34,120 nucleotides of DNA from Nostocaceae cyanobacterium. Lineage in GTDB: Bacteria; Cyanobacteriota; Cyanobacteriia; Cyanobacteriales; Nostocaceae. The translations under genes and the position numbers were made by a program. The stretch spans positions 1 through 34,120 of the forward strand of contig JASJCY010000094.1 in the NCBI GenBank assembly GCA_030065825.1. The letters are read 5' to 3'. Positions 26,238-34,120 of this stretch are shown piece after piece. The stretch's first letter is position 1. Each line of letters starts with the position of its first letter. The notes below the pieces were generated by a model that worked only from the letters and a program-made list of their open reading frames with translations, was not told the DNA's origin and ran no database searches.

Positions 26238-27371
26238 ATGAATATTGCTGAATTGGGAACAATGGAAATTGTCGAAAATGCTGCTGATCATGAAGAAAAC
26301 TTTCTTAATAGTTTAGAAACAGTGGCAGATAATGAATCCCCATTGCTAGAGAACCAGGAATTAGTTCAAAGCAATGAGGAAGAAATGGCGGCGGCACGAC
26401 CTACGGGATACAATAAAACCGAGCATGATGATGCTGTGGGCGCATTTTTCAAAGAAATGGCGCGTTATCCATTGCTAAAGCCGAATGAAGAAGTAGAGTT
26501 GGCAAAACGAGTCTGTTTTGTCGAAGAAATCAAAAAACGACAAGCTTCCTTGCATAAGGAACTCGGATACTCACCTAGTAGGGAGACTTTAGCAGCAAGT
26601 CTAGGACTAACGGAAAAACAACTAGAAAATCGCTTGTATCAAGGTCGGGTAGCCAAACGTAAAATGATTCGTTCCAACCTGCGGTTGGTAGTATCAATTG
26701 CTAAGCGATATCTGAATCGCGGAGTCCCTTTTCTAGATTTGATTCAAGAAGGGGCAATGGGTTTAAACCGCGCTACAGAAAAGTTTGACCCAGATAAAGG
26801 ATATAAATTTTCTACTTATGCTTATTGGTGGATTAGACAAGCCATTACCCGGGCGATCGCTAATGATGCGCGAACAATTCGTTTGCCAATCCATATTGTT
26901 GAAAAACTTAACAAACTCAAAAAAGCTCAAAGGGAACTTAAACAAAAACTGAGTCGAAATCCTAGCGAAGCTGAAATTGCAGAGTCTTTAGAAATTCCCC
27001 TCTCACAACTACGTCAACTCCAACAACTCAGACGTCAAGCCCTTTCCCTTAATCATCGTGTCGGTAAAGAAGAAGACACAGAATTAATGGATTTGCTAGA
27101 AGACGAGGAGAACCAATCTCCAGAGGCGAAAATGAGTGAAAGTATGATGCGTCATGAGATTTGGGATGTGTTGAGTGATGTGCTGACTCCACGGGAAAAA
27201 GATGTAATTTCTCTGCGATACGGATTGACAAGTAGCGAACCTTGCACCTTGGAAGAAGTGGGCAACATGTTCAACCTTTCCCGGGAGAGAGTACGACAAA
27301 TTCAAAGCAAAGCCATGCGAAAACTGCGACGTCCCCACATTGCTAAACGCTTGAAAGGTTGGTTGATCTAA
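26238..27371 (+). CDS. Group 2 sigma-70 family RNA polymerase sigma factor
   Basis: A 377-residue primary-like sigma factor (RpoD/SigA family of cyanobacteria, group 2). Region 1.2 begins with DAVGAFFKEMARYPLLKPNEEVELAKRV. Region 2 contains NLRLVVSIAKRYLNRGVPFLDLIQEGAMGLNRATEKFDPDKGYKF and then STYAYWWIRQAITRAI for -10 melting. Region 3 has RTIRLPIHIVEKLNKL, and region 4 has LTPREKDVISLRYGL and the helix-turn-helix LEEVGNMFNLSRERVRQIQ. It ends RRPHIAKRLKGWLI. Such factors direct stress and nutrient responses; which one cannot be set here. I start at ATG 26238, with AAGGA five bases ahead; ATG 26202 in the same frame adds 12 residues and lacks a ribosome site. Confidence 0.9.
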   Translation: MNIAELGTMEIVENAADHEENFLNSLETVADNESPLLENQELVQSNEEEMAAARPTGYNKTEHDDAVGAFFKEMARYPLLKPNEEVELAKRVCFVEEIKKRQASLHKELGYSPSRETLAASLGLTEKQLENRLYQGRVAKRKMIRSNLRLVVSIAKRYLNRGVPFLDLIQEGAMGLNRATEKFDPDKGYKFSTYAYWWIRQAITRAIANDARTIRLPIHIVEKLNKLKKAQRELKQKLSRNPSEAEIAESLEIPLSQLRQLQQLRRQALSLNHRVGKEEDTELMDLLEDEENQSPEAKMSESMMRHEIWDVLSDVLTPREKDVISLRYGLTSSEPCTLEEVGNMFNLSRERVRQIQSKAMRKLRRPHIAKRLKGWLI

Positions 27372-27395
27372 AAAGTCAAATGTAAAATTCCTCTG

Positions 27396-27419
27396 CTGTT
27401 GACGTGGGTGCATCAACAG
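27396..27419 (+). terminator. Weak hairpin after the sigma factor gene
   Basis: CTGTTGA and TCAACAG form a 7-bp stem with a 10-base loop, 25 bp past the stop codon. No T-run follows, so termination is uncertain. Confidence 0.3.
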
Positions 27420-27430
27420 TGTATCAACCA

Positions 27431-28022
<592 letters not shown>

Positions 28023-28087
28023 GAGGAGTTACCAATTTTTAATTTTTAATTGTTTTGGGAGTTAGGAGTTTGGAGTTAAAAGTTAGT

Positions 28088-28171
28088 TCTCTCCCCCCTC
28101 TCTCCCCTCTCCCCTGTCTTCCCCATCTCCCCACTCTCCCCCCTCTCCCCCCTCTCCCCCATCTCCCCCAT
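28088..28171. repeat. C-rich low-complexity tract (CTCCCCC-like)
   Basis: About 84 bp of CTCCCC/CTCTCCCC/CATCTCCCC repeats, so the minus strand is very G-rich with many runs of four to six G. Followed by a GGACGGGG/CCCCGTCC palindrome at 28179-28195. Confidence 0.85.
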
Positions 28172-28307
28172 CTTTCGGACGGGGAAACCCCGTCCCTACG
28201 TTGCCATCCCGAAGTTTGACAGCTTGTCTTTTGACCATGGCTTCCATTCCAAAGAAAATTATGGAGGATATAGTACCGAACAAAGATTTGTTACAGAGGA
28301 AACACGA

Positions 28308-28640
28308 ATGAAAAAAATTATTTCAGTACTACTGTTAGGCATAACAATCTTCACCTTTGCCTTCAGTAGTCCTGCTTTTGCAGCAGACGCTGCTGCTGGT
28401 GCGGCAATCTTTAAGAGTAATTGTGCCGTTTGTCATCGGGGTGGTAAAAACACTGTCAATCCTAAAAAGACCCTCAGTAAAGCCGATTTAGAAAAGTACG
28501 ACATGTATTCCGCAGAGGCAATTATCAACCAAGTGACCAAGGGTAAAAATGCTATGCCTGCTTTTAAAGGTCGTTTAAAGCCAGATCAAATCGAAAATGT
28601 TGCTGCTTACGTTCTGGAACAAGCAGAGGCTGGCTGGTAG
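28308..28640 (+). CDS. petJ: Cytochrome c6
   Basis: The soluble lumenal electron carrier from cytochrome b6f to photosystem I, used in place of plastocyanin when copper is short, and also in respiration. A 110-residue precursor: a 25-residue signal peptide (basic start, hydrophobic core, SSPAFA cleavage site), then a mature protein of about 85 residues starting ADAAAG. Haem attachment CAVCH at 39-43; the axial Met is in AMPAF (M83). The end [16 protein letters not shown] is typical. I chose ATG 28308, with AGAGGA ahead; an in-frame ATG at 28224 would put 28 unlikely residues before the signal peptide. Confidence 0.95.
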   Translation: MKKIISVLLLGITIFTFAFSSPAFAADAAAGAAIFKSNCAVCHRGGKNTVNPKKTLSKADLEKYDMYSAEAIINQVTKGKNAMPAFKGRLKPDQIENVAAYVLEQAEAGW

Positions 28641-28743
28641 TTACAATTAGGACTTAGGTCATTTGAGAAATAGTAGGTAGGACAAATATCTTACCTACTA
28701 ATTTTGTTTTACTGTAAATCTAACTAAATGGTGAGAATAGTTT

Positions 28744-29676
28744 ATGAATCGCTGCTATCGATTCATGTTCGCGTTAGCGATCGCCTTTGCGTTGAACTTT
28801 TATCTTCTCCCTGCACCCGCACATTCGCTATCTACCTCTAGTAACCAAGTGACAGCGAAGGAAATTTTTCAGATGGGGGTCAAGACGATGCAGCAAGGCA
28901 ATTATAGCCAAGCAATCACATATTTTACTCAAGTGATTCAACAACAAAGAAATTTTGCTGGTGCTTACAGCAATCGTTGTCTTGCTCATCTGCAATTACA
29001 AGATTACCAGAATGCGGTTACAGATTGTACTGCTGCCATAGATTTTTTTCCGGGAAACCCCGAGGCTTATCTAAATCGGGGAATTGCCCATTATAGACTC
29101 TTAGAATATGCAGAGGCGATCGCAGATGATAATCAAGTCATTGCACTCCAACCCCGTGATTTTCGGGCTTATTACAACCGAGGAATAGCCAGTGCTGCTT
29201 TGGGTAATTATCAGCAAGCAATATCGGATTATAATTTGGCATTAACTCAAATTCCCCAAAAATCCAATTATTTACTAGGGGATATTTATAATGACCGGGG
29301 GTTAGCTTATTTTGAGTTGAAGGATTTATCAGCAGCAATGCTGAATTTTGACATGGCGATTCGTCTGAATAGCAATAATTATAGAGCTTACTATAACCGG
29401 GGTTGTGCTTGTGCCAGAAATGGGAATTATTTTGGTGCTGCTAGTAATTTTACTGAAGTTATTCGTCTTAATCCCAGTGATGGTAATGCTTTGATGAATC
29501 GCGGTATAGCTTACCACCGTTTGGGCTATGAACAAGCTGCGATCGCGGACTTACAACAGGCTGCGGAATACTTTGGAGTGCAAGGTAAGAGAATTGCTTA
29601 TGAAAGGACATTGGATTTAATCAAGATTGTCCAGAGAGAAATTCCATCTCATGTGGAAATTGCCCTTGCTTTTTAA
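28744..29676 (+). CDS. Exported TPR-repeat protein
   Basis: A 310-residue protein with a signal peptide of about 28 residues (MNRCYRFMFALAIAFALNFY, then PAPAHS). About six to seven tetratricopeptide repeats follow (for example GNYSQAITYFTQVI, GNPEAYLNRGIAHYRL, DFRAYYNRGIASAALGNYQQ, NYRAYYNRGCACARNGNYFG and DGNALMNRGIAYHRLG). TPR arrays act as protein-binding scaffolds; no partner can be named. It may be lumenal or periplasmic. It follows petJ by 103 bp on the same strand, and this spacing leaves open whether they share a transcript. No enzymatic domain. Confidence 0.88.
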   Translation: MNRCYRFMFALAIAFALNFYLLPAPAHSLSTSSNQVTAKEIFQMGVKTMQQGNYSQAITYFTQVIQQQRNFAGAYSNRCLAHLQLQDYQNAVTDCTAAIDFFPGNPEAYLNRGIAHYRLLEYAEAIADDNQVIALQPRDFRAYYNRGIASAALGNYQQAISDYNLALTQIPQKSNYLLGDIYNDRGLAYFELKDLSAAMLNFDMAIRLNSNNYRAYYNRGCACARNGNYFGAASNFTEVIRLNPSDGNALMNRGIAYHRLGYEQAAIADLQQAAEYFGVQGKRIAYERTLDLIKIVQREIPSHVEIALAF

Positions 29677-29774
29677 CACGGATTTTTGGATTGCACGGAC
29701 AGTGGAATTTGTGTAATCCGCGATCCACTTTTGGTTTTTGTACAACTGTCTCTACATCGATTACAATAGCTCTT

Positions 29775-30068
29775 ATGAGAGCCAGAATTGACGATAACCT
29801 ACTTTTCCTTCACCACGAAGACCTACCGGGCTATAAAAAAGGTGGTTCTATGGTCAGGAATAGTTATTTTTGGGCACTGCGTTCTATTGCTGGTAGGGCA
29901 GGACGATATGGCGATTGGGAATATGAACCAGAGGTTTGGTTGGCGTTGAGACGGATGCTGTTGTCCTTTGCTGAGTCTGGTTATTTAGGTGTGCGGGAAA
30001 CTTTGTTAGAGTTTCCCCAATCTCAACAAATTCCCGATGTGTTGCGGGATGTCTCAACCTGGGAGTAA
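29775..30068 (+). CDS. Small hypothetical protein, 97 residues
   Basis: Starts MRARIDDNLLFLHHEDLPGY and contains MVRNSYFWALRSIAGRAG and EPEVWLALRRMLLSFAESGY. It looks like a genuine soluble, helical protein, but I do not recognise the family. The frame is open back to 29691, but the extra residues look non-coding, so I start at ATG 29775. No strong ribosome site. The stop TAA is within a GGGAGTAA sequence at the edge of a MITE-related repeat, which could have shaped the C-terminus. Confidence 0.55.
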   Translation: MRARIDDNLLFLHHEDLPGYKKGGSMVRNSYFWALRSIAGRAGRYGDWEYEPEVWLALRRMLLSFAESGYLGVRETLLEFPQSQQIPDVLRDVSTWE

Positions 30069-30074
30069 ATATAG

Positions 30075-30141
30075 CGAGAGTGGGAAGAGTGGGAAGAGGG
30101 GGAGAAATTTTTATAGGTAATCTTAGAATGGGAAGGGAGTA
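30075..30141. repeat. Second copy of the MITE-type repeat found at 3628
   Basis: The stretch GAAGAGGGGGAGAAATTTTT, then AT(A/C)GGTAATCTTAGAA and a GAAGGGAGTA end, matches the right half of 3628-3742 with few differences. The left arm is not recognisable here, so it may be a truncated or solo-end copy. It lies between the 97-residue ORF and the truB 3' end. Confidence 0.7.
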
Positions 30142-30167
30142 ATTTCCAACAAATGTCTAATTCTGAT

Positions 30168-31046
30168 TCAAGAAATTCCCTCAAATACCATTTTGGGAAT
30201 CAATAACTCCCCTGTACTTTCTGCAATTCCTAAAAACCGTCCATCTTCGTCGTAAACTCGCAACAGTCCCGGAATATCCCCTGTGAAATCAAGACGCTGT
30301 CCTTGACACCATTTTTTTGCTTCTAGCAACCGTAATTTTACTGATGCAAGATGTTGTAATACTGCATCGGGAGCAAGGGGTTGAAATGTTCCGGCTTGTA
30401 GTTGTGCTTGCAATTGTTCCAAGGTGAGGCTATCTTTTAAGTCAAAACCGCTGCTAGAAATACGTTGTAGGACAGCAAGAGTACCTCCAGTTTCTAGAAT
30501 TATACCCAAATCCCTGGCGATCGCCCGAATATAAGTTCCAGCACCGCAGGTTATGGCTACATCCAATTCTGGAAAATCTCCTTCTCGCCAGTTTAAAATG
30601 TCAATTTGAAATATTTCTACTGTGCGTACTGGTGCTGATACTATTTCACCTTTACGTGCTAATTCATACAGGCGTTTTCCACCGACTTGAATGGCACTGT
30701 AACTGGGGGGTATTTGGGAAATCTTGCCTTGAAACTGTTGTATTGCGGTTTTTACTGCTTCTAGAGTGATTTCTGTAACTGGTTGTTGAGTGATGATTTC
30801 TCCCTGTAAATCATCTGTTGTCGTTTGCACACCAAGGCGAATTGTAGCTTTGTAAGCTTTATCACTGTTGAGATACTGTAATAGTCTGGTGGCTTTCCCC
30901 AGGGCTATTGGTAACACCCCTGTAGCGGCTGGATCTAAAGTACCAGCATGTCCGACTCGCTTTAGGTGTAAAAGTTTGCGCGTCTTGGCGACACAGTCAT
31001 GGGAAGTCCAGCCAAAGGGTTTGTTGAGGTTGAGAAAGCCATGCAT
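30168..31046 (-). CDS. truB: tRNA pseudouridine(55) synthase
   Basis: Makes pseudouridine at position 55 in the T-loop of tRNAs. A 292-residue protein with [17 protein letters not shown] at the start, [21 protein letters not shown] (catalytic Asp in GTLDP), [35 protein letters not shown], and a C-terminal PUA-like part. I chose ATG 31046, the family start. The frame runs further upstream to 31187, but that part consists of heptamer repeats and a dispersed palindrome and is not coding. No ribosome site is visible ahead of the start because the GGGGATT array abuts it. Confidence 0.95.
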   Translation of the reverse strand: MHGFLNLNKPFGWTSHDCVAKTRKLLHLKRVGHAGTLDPAATGVLPIALGKATRLLQYLNSDKAYKATIRLGVQTTTDDLQGEIITQQPVTEITLEAVKTAIQQFQGKISQIPPSYSAIQVGGKRLYELARKGEIVSAPVRTVEIFQIDILNWREGDFPELDVAITCGAGTYIRAIARDLGIILETGGTLAVLQRISSSGFDLKDSLTLEQLQAQLQAGTFQPLAPDAVLQHLASVKLRLLEAKKWCQGQRLDFTGDIPGLLRVYDEDGRFLGIAESTGELLIPKMVFEGIS

Positions 31047-31320
31047 TGGGGATTGGGGATTGGGGATTGGGGAGATGGTGAGATAGGGAGATGGGGAGAT
31101 GGTAAGCCACTTGCGTGCGCGGGTTAAGCGCGTTGTTGGCGGAACGAACGCCTTCCCGTAGGGTGCAAAGTGGCGCAACTCTTTCACCGGAGGTGTTCCC
31201 GTAGGGTAGGGGGAGATGAGGAGATGGTGAGGTAGGGGGAGATGGAAATTTCCCTATTAAGAGTTCCCTGTTAAGAGTTCCCTATTCCCTATTCCCTATT
31301 CCCTATTCCCTATTCCCTAC
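31046..31320. repeat. Repeat-filled spacer upstream of truB
   Basis: Contains a GGGGATT heptamer array (31047-31073) and GGGAGAT repeats. The 41-bp element 31095-31135 is the exact reverse complement of 13158-13198. A CACCGGAGGTGTTC palindrome (31185-31198) is related to 13111-13142. A CCCTATT array (31280-31318) closes it. No gene. Confidence 0.85.
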
Positions 31321-31372
31321 TCACTTACTGCAAAGCATAATCTTTAACAATAACAAAAACGAGTAAAAATAA

Positions 31373-33073
31373 TTATGGTTGTACAGTGTTTAGTTTACCA
31401 TTTAAGGCTTGTGCTAATTCAGTGCTTGTGAGGGACTTAATTAGACTTAAACCCATAGACTGGTTAGAAATAGCTTTAGCGTAGGCAGCGTTAAGATAAG
31501 GTGAGTATTTTGAGTTTCCTGCAACATAGGTATAGAAGAAGGGAACACTCACAGAATTCATATAACGACGGGCTTGCTTGGGGTTGTCGCCAACTAATTG
31601 TGATGGTAATTCTATTTGTTGTGAACTACCTTTTCCTTCACCAATGACTGAAAAGTGAGTACCACCAGCAATCACTGCAAGATATTTTTGGGGATTTCCA
31701 ATCCAGGAAAAAGGCAGAATTTGTTCGTTTAAGGCTGGTGCGACGGTATCGTCACTACTGGCGACTATCATGACTGGGGTTTGAATTTGGCTTAAGCCTG
31801 CTTCTCCAAATACCGTGCTAGTAATTGGATTAACTGCGATCGCAGCCTTGATTCGTTCATCCCGTAAATTATATTCCTTGGTGTTATCTTTACCCTTTAA
31901 CTCTAAGGCACGACACTGGAGTAATAAAGACATATTCCAGGTTTTGTTGAGGGCTTTTTGGTTACAGTCTTTGGCGATTTGCACAAAATTCAGCTTTGCA
32001 CCAGTTAAGGCTAAAGCTGTATAACCACCCAAAGATTGACCAAATACTCCTACTTGTTGTAAGTTTAACCGACTTTGAAACCGGGAATCAGAGCGATTCA
32101 CTTTTTCTAGTTGATCGAGGATATATTTTACATCCAAAGGTCGGTTGTAAAACTCCTCTGGTGCGGCGATTTCTGTTGCACGTCCATCCAATAACGATTG
32201 CAATTGTTTGGTGTCGCTTCCTGGATGATTGGGAACAACCACAGCAAAGCCGTGGGAAGCTAAATGAGAACCTAAATATGCAAAATTGCTGCTGTCTGTA
32301 CCTAAACCGTGGGAAATCACAATTACAGGAACTTGGGTCTTTACTTTGGGAAGATAAATATCAGTTAACAGCAATCTATTACGGGCTAAGTCAAAAAATT
32401 TCAGAGTCTGTTTTTGAGTTCTTAACCTTCCTTGACGGCGAAAATCTGGTATTCGAGAAAAATTAGGCAATCTGCCTATGGCTGCTTCTAAATCTGATTT
32501 TTCAGCCACAGTTGTAACTGCACGATTGGTTTCACTGACCAGATTTTCTAGTTCTGCAGCTATGCTTAAAGTACGTGCCAAATCTAGGTGAATGCTGGGG
32601 GTAGGATACTTACGCAATACATTTAATAATGTCAAACCTTCTGGTTCTTTTGCTGCTAGAATTAGCGCCGACCTCAAAGCATAAAATCCTGCTTTTGGTT
32701 GACGAGATTTTGTGTGAATTACTTGTTGTAATCTTTGTAGGAGAAATTCACCTTGTGTGGTGTATAAAAACTGTGAAACTGCCACAGGATGCACTTTAAT
32801 TGGAGTCACTAAAACTTGTCGTAACTCCTGTATTTGTTCTGGCTGTAAATAATGTTTATAAACAGCCAATTCTTTGGTAATTACTTCTTTTTTGGCGAAG
32901 TCTTCCAAGGCTTCCATAGAAATGGAAAGTTCTATAGCTGAATAAGATGCATAAATTCGTTCTGCTGACTCCGCAGAATTATTCATCCCTAAGGTGGGTA
33001 ACAACATTGAGAGAAGCACCAAAAGGGAATACTTTTTCAGGGTACTTTTCCCATTAGCAAACAAACTCTTCAT
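31373..33073 (-). CDS. Exported alpha/beta hydrolase with N-terminal DUF1400 domain
   Basis: A 566-residue protein with a signal peptide (basic start, YSLLVLLSMLLPTLG core). An N-terminal region (about 35-150) follows the pattern of DUF1400 (ERIYASYSAIELSISMEALEDF, YKHYLQPEQIQELRQVL). An alpha/beta hydrolase domain follows, with VIVISHGLGTDSSNF (oxyanion region), the nucleophile elbow GQSLGG, the acid in ASSDDTVAP, and the catalytic His in GGTHFS. It resembles predicted dienelactone hydrolase or lipase-like enzymes widely found in cyanobacteria; the substrate is not known. It faces the same way as truB but is 326 bp upstream, with arrays between. It appears monocistronic. Confidence 0.88.
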   Translation of the reverse strand: MKSLFANGKSTLKKYSLLVLLSMLLPTLGMNNSAESAERIYASYSAIELSISMEALEDFAKKEVITKELAVYKHYLQPEQIQELRQVLVTPIKVHPVAVSQFLYTTQGEFLLQRLQQVIHTKSRQPKAGFYALRSALILAAKEPEGLTLLNVLRKYPTPSIHLDLARTLSIAAELENLVSETNRAVTTVAEKSDLEAAIGRLPNFSRIPDFRRQGRLRTQKQTLKFFDLARNRLLLTDIYLPKVKTQVPVIVISHGLGTDSSNFAYLGSHLASHGFAVVVPNHPGSDTKQLQSLLDGRATEIAAPEEFYNRPLDVKYILDQLEKVNRSDSRFQSRLNLQQVGVFGQSLGGYTALALTGAKLNFVQIAKDCNQKALNKTWNMSLLLQCRALELKGKDNTKEYNLRDERIKAAIAVNPITSTVFGEAGLSQIQTPVMIVASSDDTVAPALNEQILPFSWIGNPQKYLAVIAGGTHFSVIGEGKGSSQQIELPSQLVGDNPKQARRYMNSVSVPFFYTYVAGNSKYSPYLNAAYAKAISNQSMGLSLIKSLTSTELAQALNGKLNTVQP

Positions 33074-34120
33074 CGCTCAACCATTCACTGATGTTGTGTC
33101 ACTAGATATTTGTTTTGGTAGTTTTGCGGACACCCTGGTTGGATTTAGAAAAGATTATTTGCCTCAATATTACTTTGTGTTTTTAGTTTTGAGTTCTAGA
33201 CTAAAACTTGAAAATGTTAATTGAACAGCACAAATATGTAATTTTCATCCGCGAGGCAAGAGATTACTCTGAAATCATAACAAATCAAAAAATACCATGC
33301 CTCCGTATTTACAATGCCAATCATAAAAACTGATTAATCCAACTAATTAAAGTTACCGTAAAAATACGCAATAAAACCCGTAATAATAGATTTTTACAAT
33401 GGGTTCACTATCGAATATTATACCAATAACAATGCTTGTTATATTCTAACAAAGGTTAGGTTTGCGGTCATAATTAAATTTGCTGCAATAACTGATACAA
33501 AATAGTTAAAATGAAGAGCAAATTCTAGAAATTAGTTATTTTATATGATTGACAATGGACTAATGATTTAGCAAAAGCGCCCTAGTCATTAAGGTATTAA
33601 AAACGCAAAAAATCAAAATCAATAAATGCTATAAATTCAGGGGAAAAAATCAGGTTATAAAATTAGTAACAAATCAAATTAAACTTTAGGCAGCCCCAGA
33701 GAACTTGATACACAACTAAATAATTGCACACATGAGTTGGTTTAGAAGCGTGAACCTCAACTATTTATTTTCGCTCAGCAATGAATGAAGTTGATGAAAT
33801 GCAAAGAATAATGGTTTGTGTGCCCAACAAATTGAACAAATCTTCTAACAACTCAATTGGATACAGGTTTTCCGTCTTTTATAGCGCTTCCTAATCTGCT
33901 GAAGTAAAAAAGGGCAGGCAAGGATGCCCCGCAGTCGCTACAACGGGGGGTAGACGACGGTCGGGAGGCTTCACTCTCAAAAGAAGCCGCTCCGCGTCTA
34001 CGGAGAGTACCCCAACGCCAGTTCACTCAACGCGGGAAACCCGCGCACGTGACTGGCTCCGCAACGCGCTGCTCTCTACCCCACAATAATTTTAGTAATT
34101 TCATCTGTACTTCACCAGAC
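33074..34120. other. Non-coding right end, about 1 kb
   Basis: A+T-rich to about 33800 with no ORF worth calling. At 33839-33869 is a 31-bp sequence identical to 6664-6694; read on the minus strand it encodes the same NLYPIELLED segment as the 72-residue ORF there, so it may be a decayed copy. From 33905 to about 34080 the DNA turns G+C-rich, with short inverted repeats (for example CGCGGGAAACCCGCG at 34031-34045) resembling the 13158-13198 element. No terminator or RNA gene recognised. Confidence 0.55.

Noticed and set aside
28083-28283. Gly/Glu-rich 66-residue minus-strand ORF
   Set aside because: It is a translation of the C-rich repeat tract.
31047-31187. N-terminal extension of TruB
   Set aside because: The extra 47 residues come from heptamer arrays and a dispersed palindrome; homology begins at [10 protein letters not shown].

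Overview
The window reads as chromosomal DNA of a phycobilisome-containing filamentous cyanobacterium, most likely in the Nostocales; the genus cannot be fixed from sequence alone. The evidence is an NblA gene, a cytochrome c6 gene, a cyanobacterial 8-vinyl reductase, a group 2 sigma factor, frequent GCGATCGC (HIP1) octamers, and many heptanucleotide tandem arrays (STRR type). There are no phage genes, transposase genes, tRNA or rRNA genes, and no CRISPR array.

Layout: (1) 1-4000: end of a Uma2-type protein, the vinyl reductase gene (minus strand), a small Gly/Ala-rich ORF whose 3' end runs into a 104-bp tandem array, and a small TA-flanked mobile element inside that array. (2) 4046-6356: a ferrous iron uptake operon on the minus strand, with FeoB split into a separate G-protein and a membrane protein, then FeoA. 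(3) 6600-13650: a DUF6825-like protein, a UbiB/ABC1 kinase, a PP2C phosphatase, nblA, a Ser/Thr kinase and a conserved hypothetical. (4) 13775-20898: anmK and a Kdp potassium ATPase locus (kdpA-kdpB-kdpF/G remnant-kdpC, minus strand). Its small subunit gene carries an in-frame stop, and KdpA/KdpB have substitutions in usually invariant motifs. (5) 21006-22383: a 1.4-kb array of about 38 units of a 36-bp palindrome-bearing repeat, between priA and kdpA. (6) 22455-27371: priA with two separate in-frame repeat expansions, then a sigma factor. (7) 27473-34120: a GNAT acetyltransferase whose start and stop codons lie in heptamer arrays, petJ, a TPR protein, a small hypothetical, truB, a secreted DUF1400-type alpha/beta hydrolase, and about 1 kb of non-coding sequence.

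The genes are mostly housekeeping and photosynthesis/acclimation functions: iron uptake, potassium uptake, antenna degradation, electron transfer, protein phosphorylation, replication restart and tRNA modification. The striking part is the repeat landscape. Two long unrelated tandem arrays share an 18-bp core. A MITE-like family with TACTC/GAGTA ends occurs at two or three places. Dispersed palindromes of 32-41 bp recur in identical form. Repeats have altered genes at priA, the GNAT gene, and probably the Gly-rich ORF. I found no clear new multi-gene defence or metabolic system. The best candidates for new biology are the two arrays, the mobile element family and the diverged Kdp complex.
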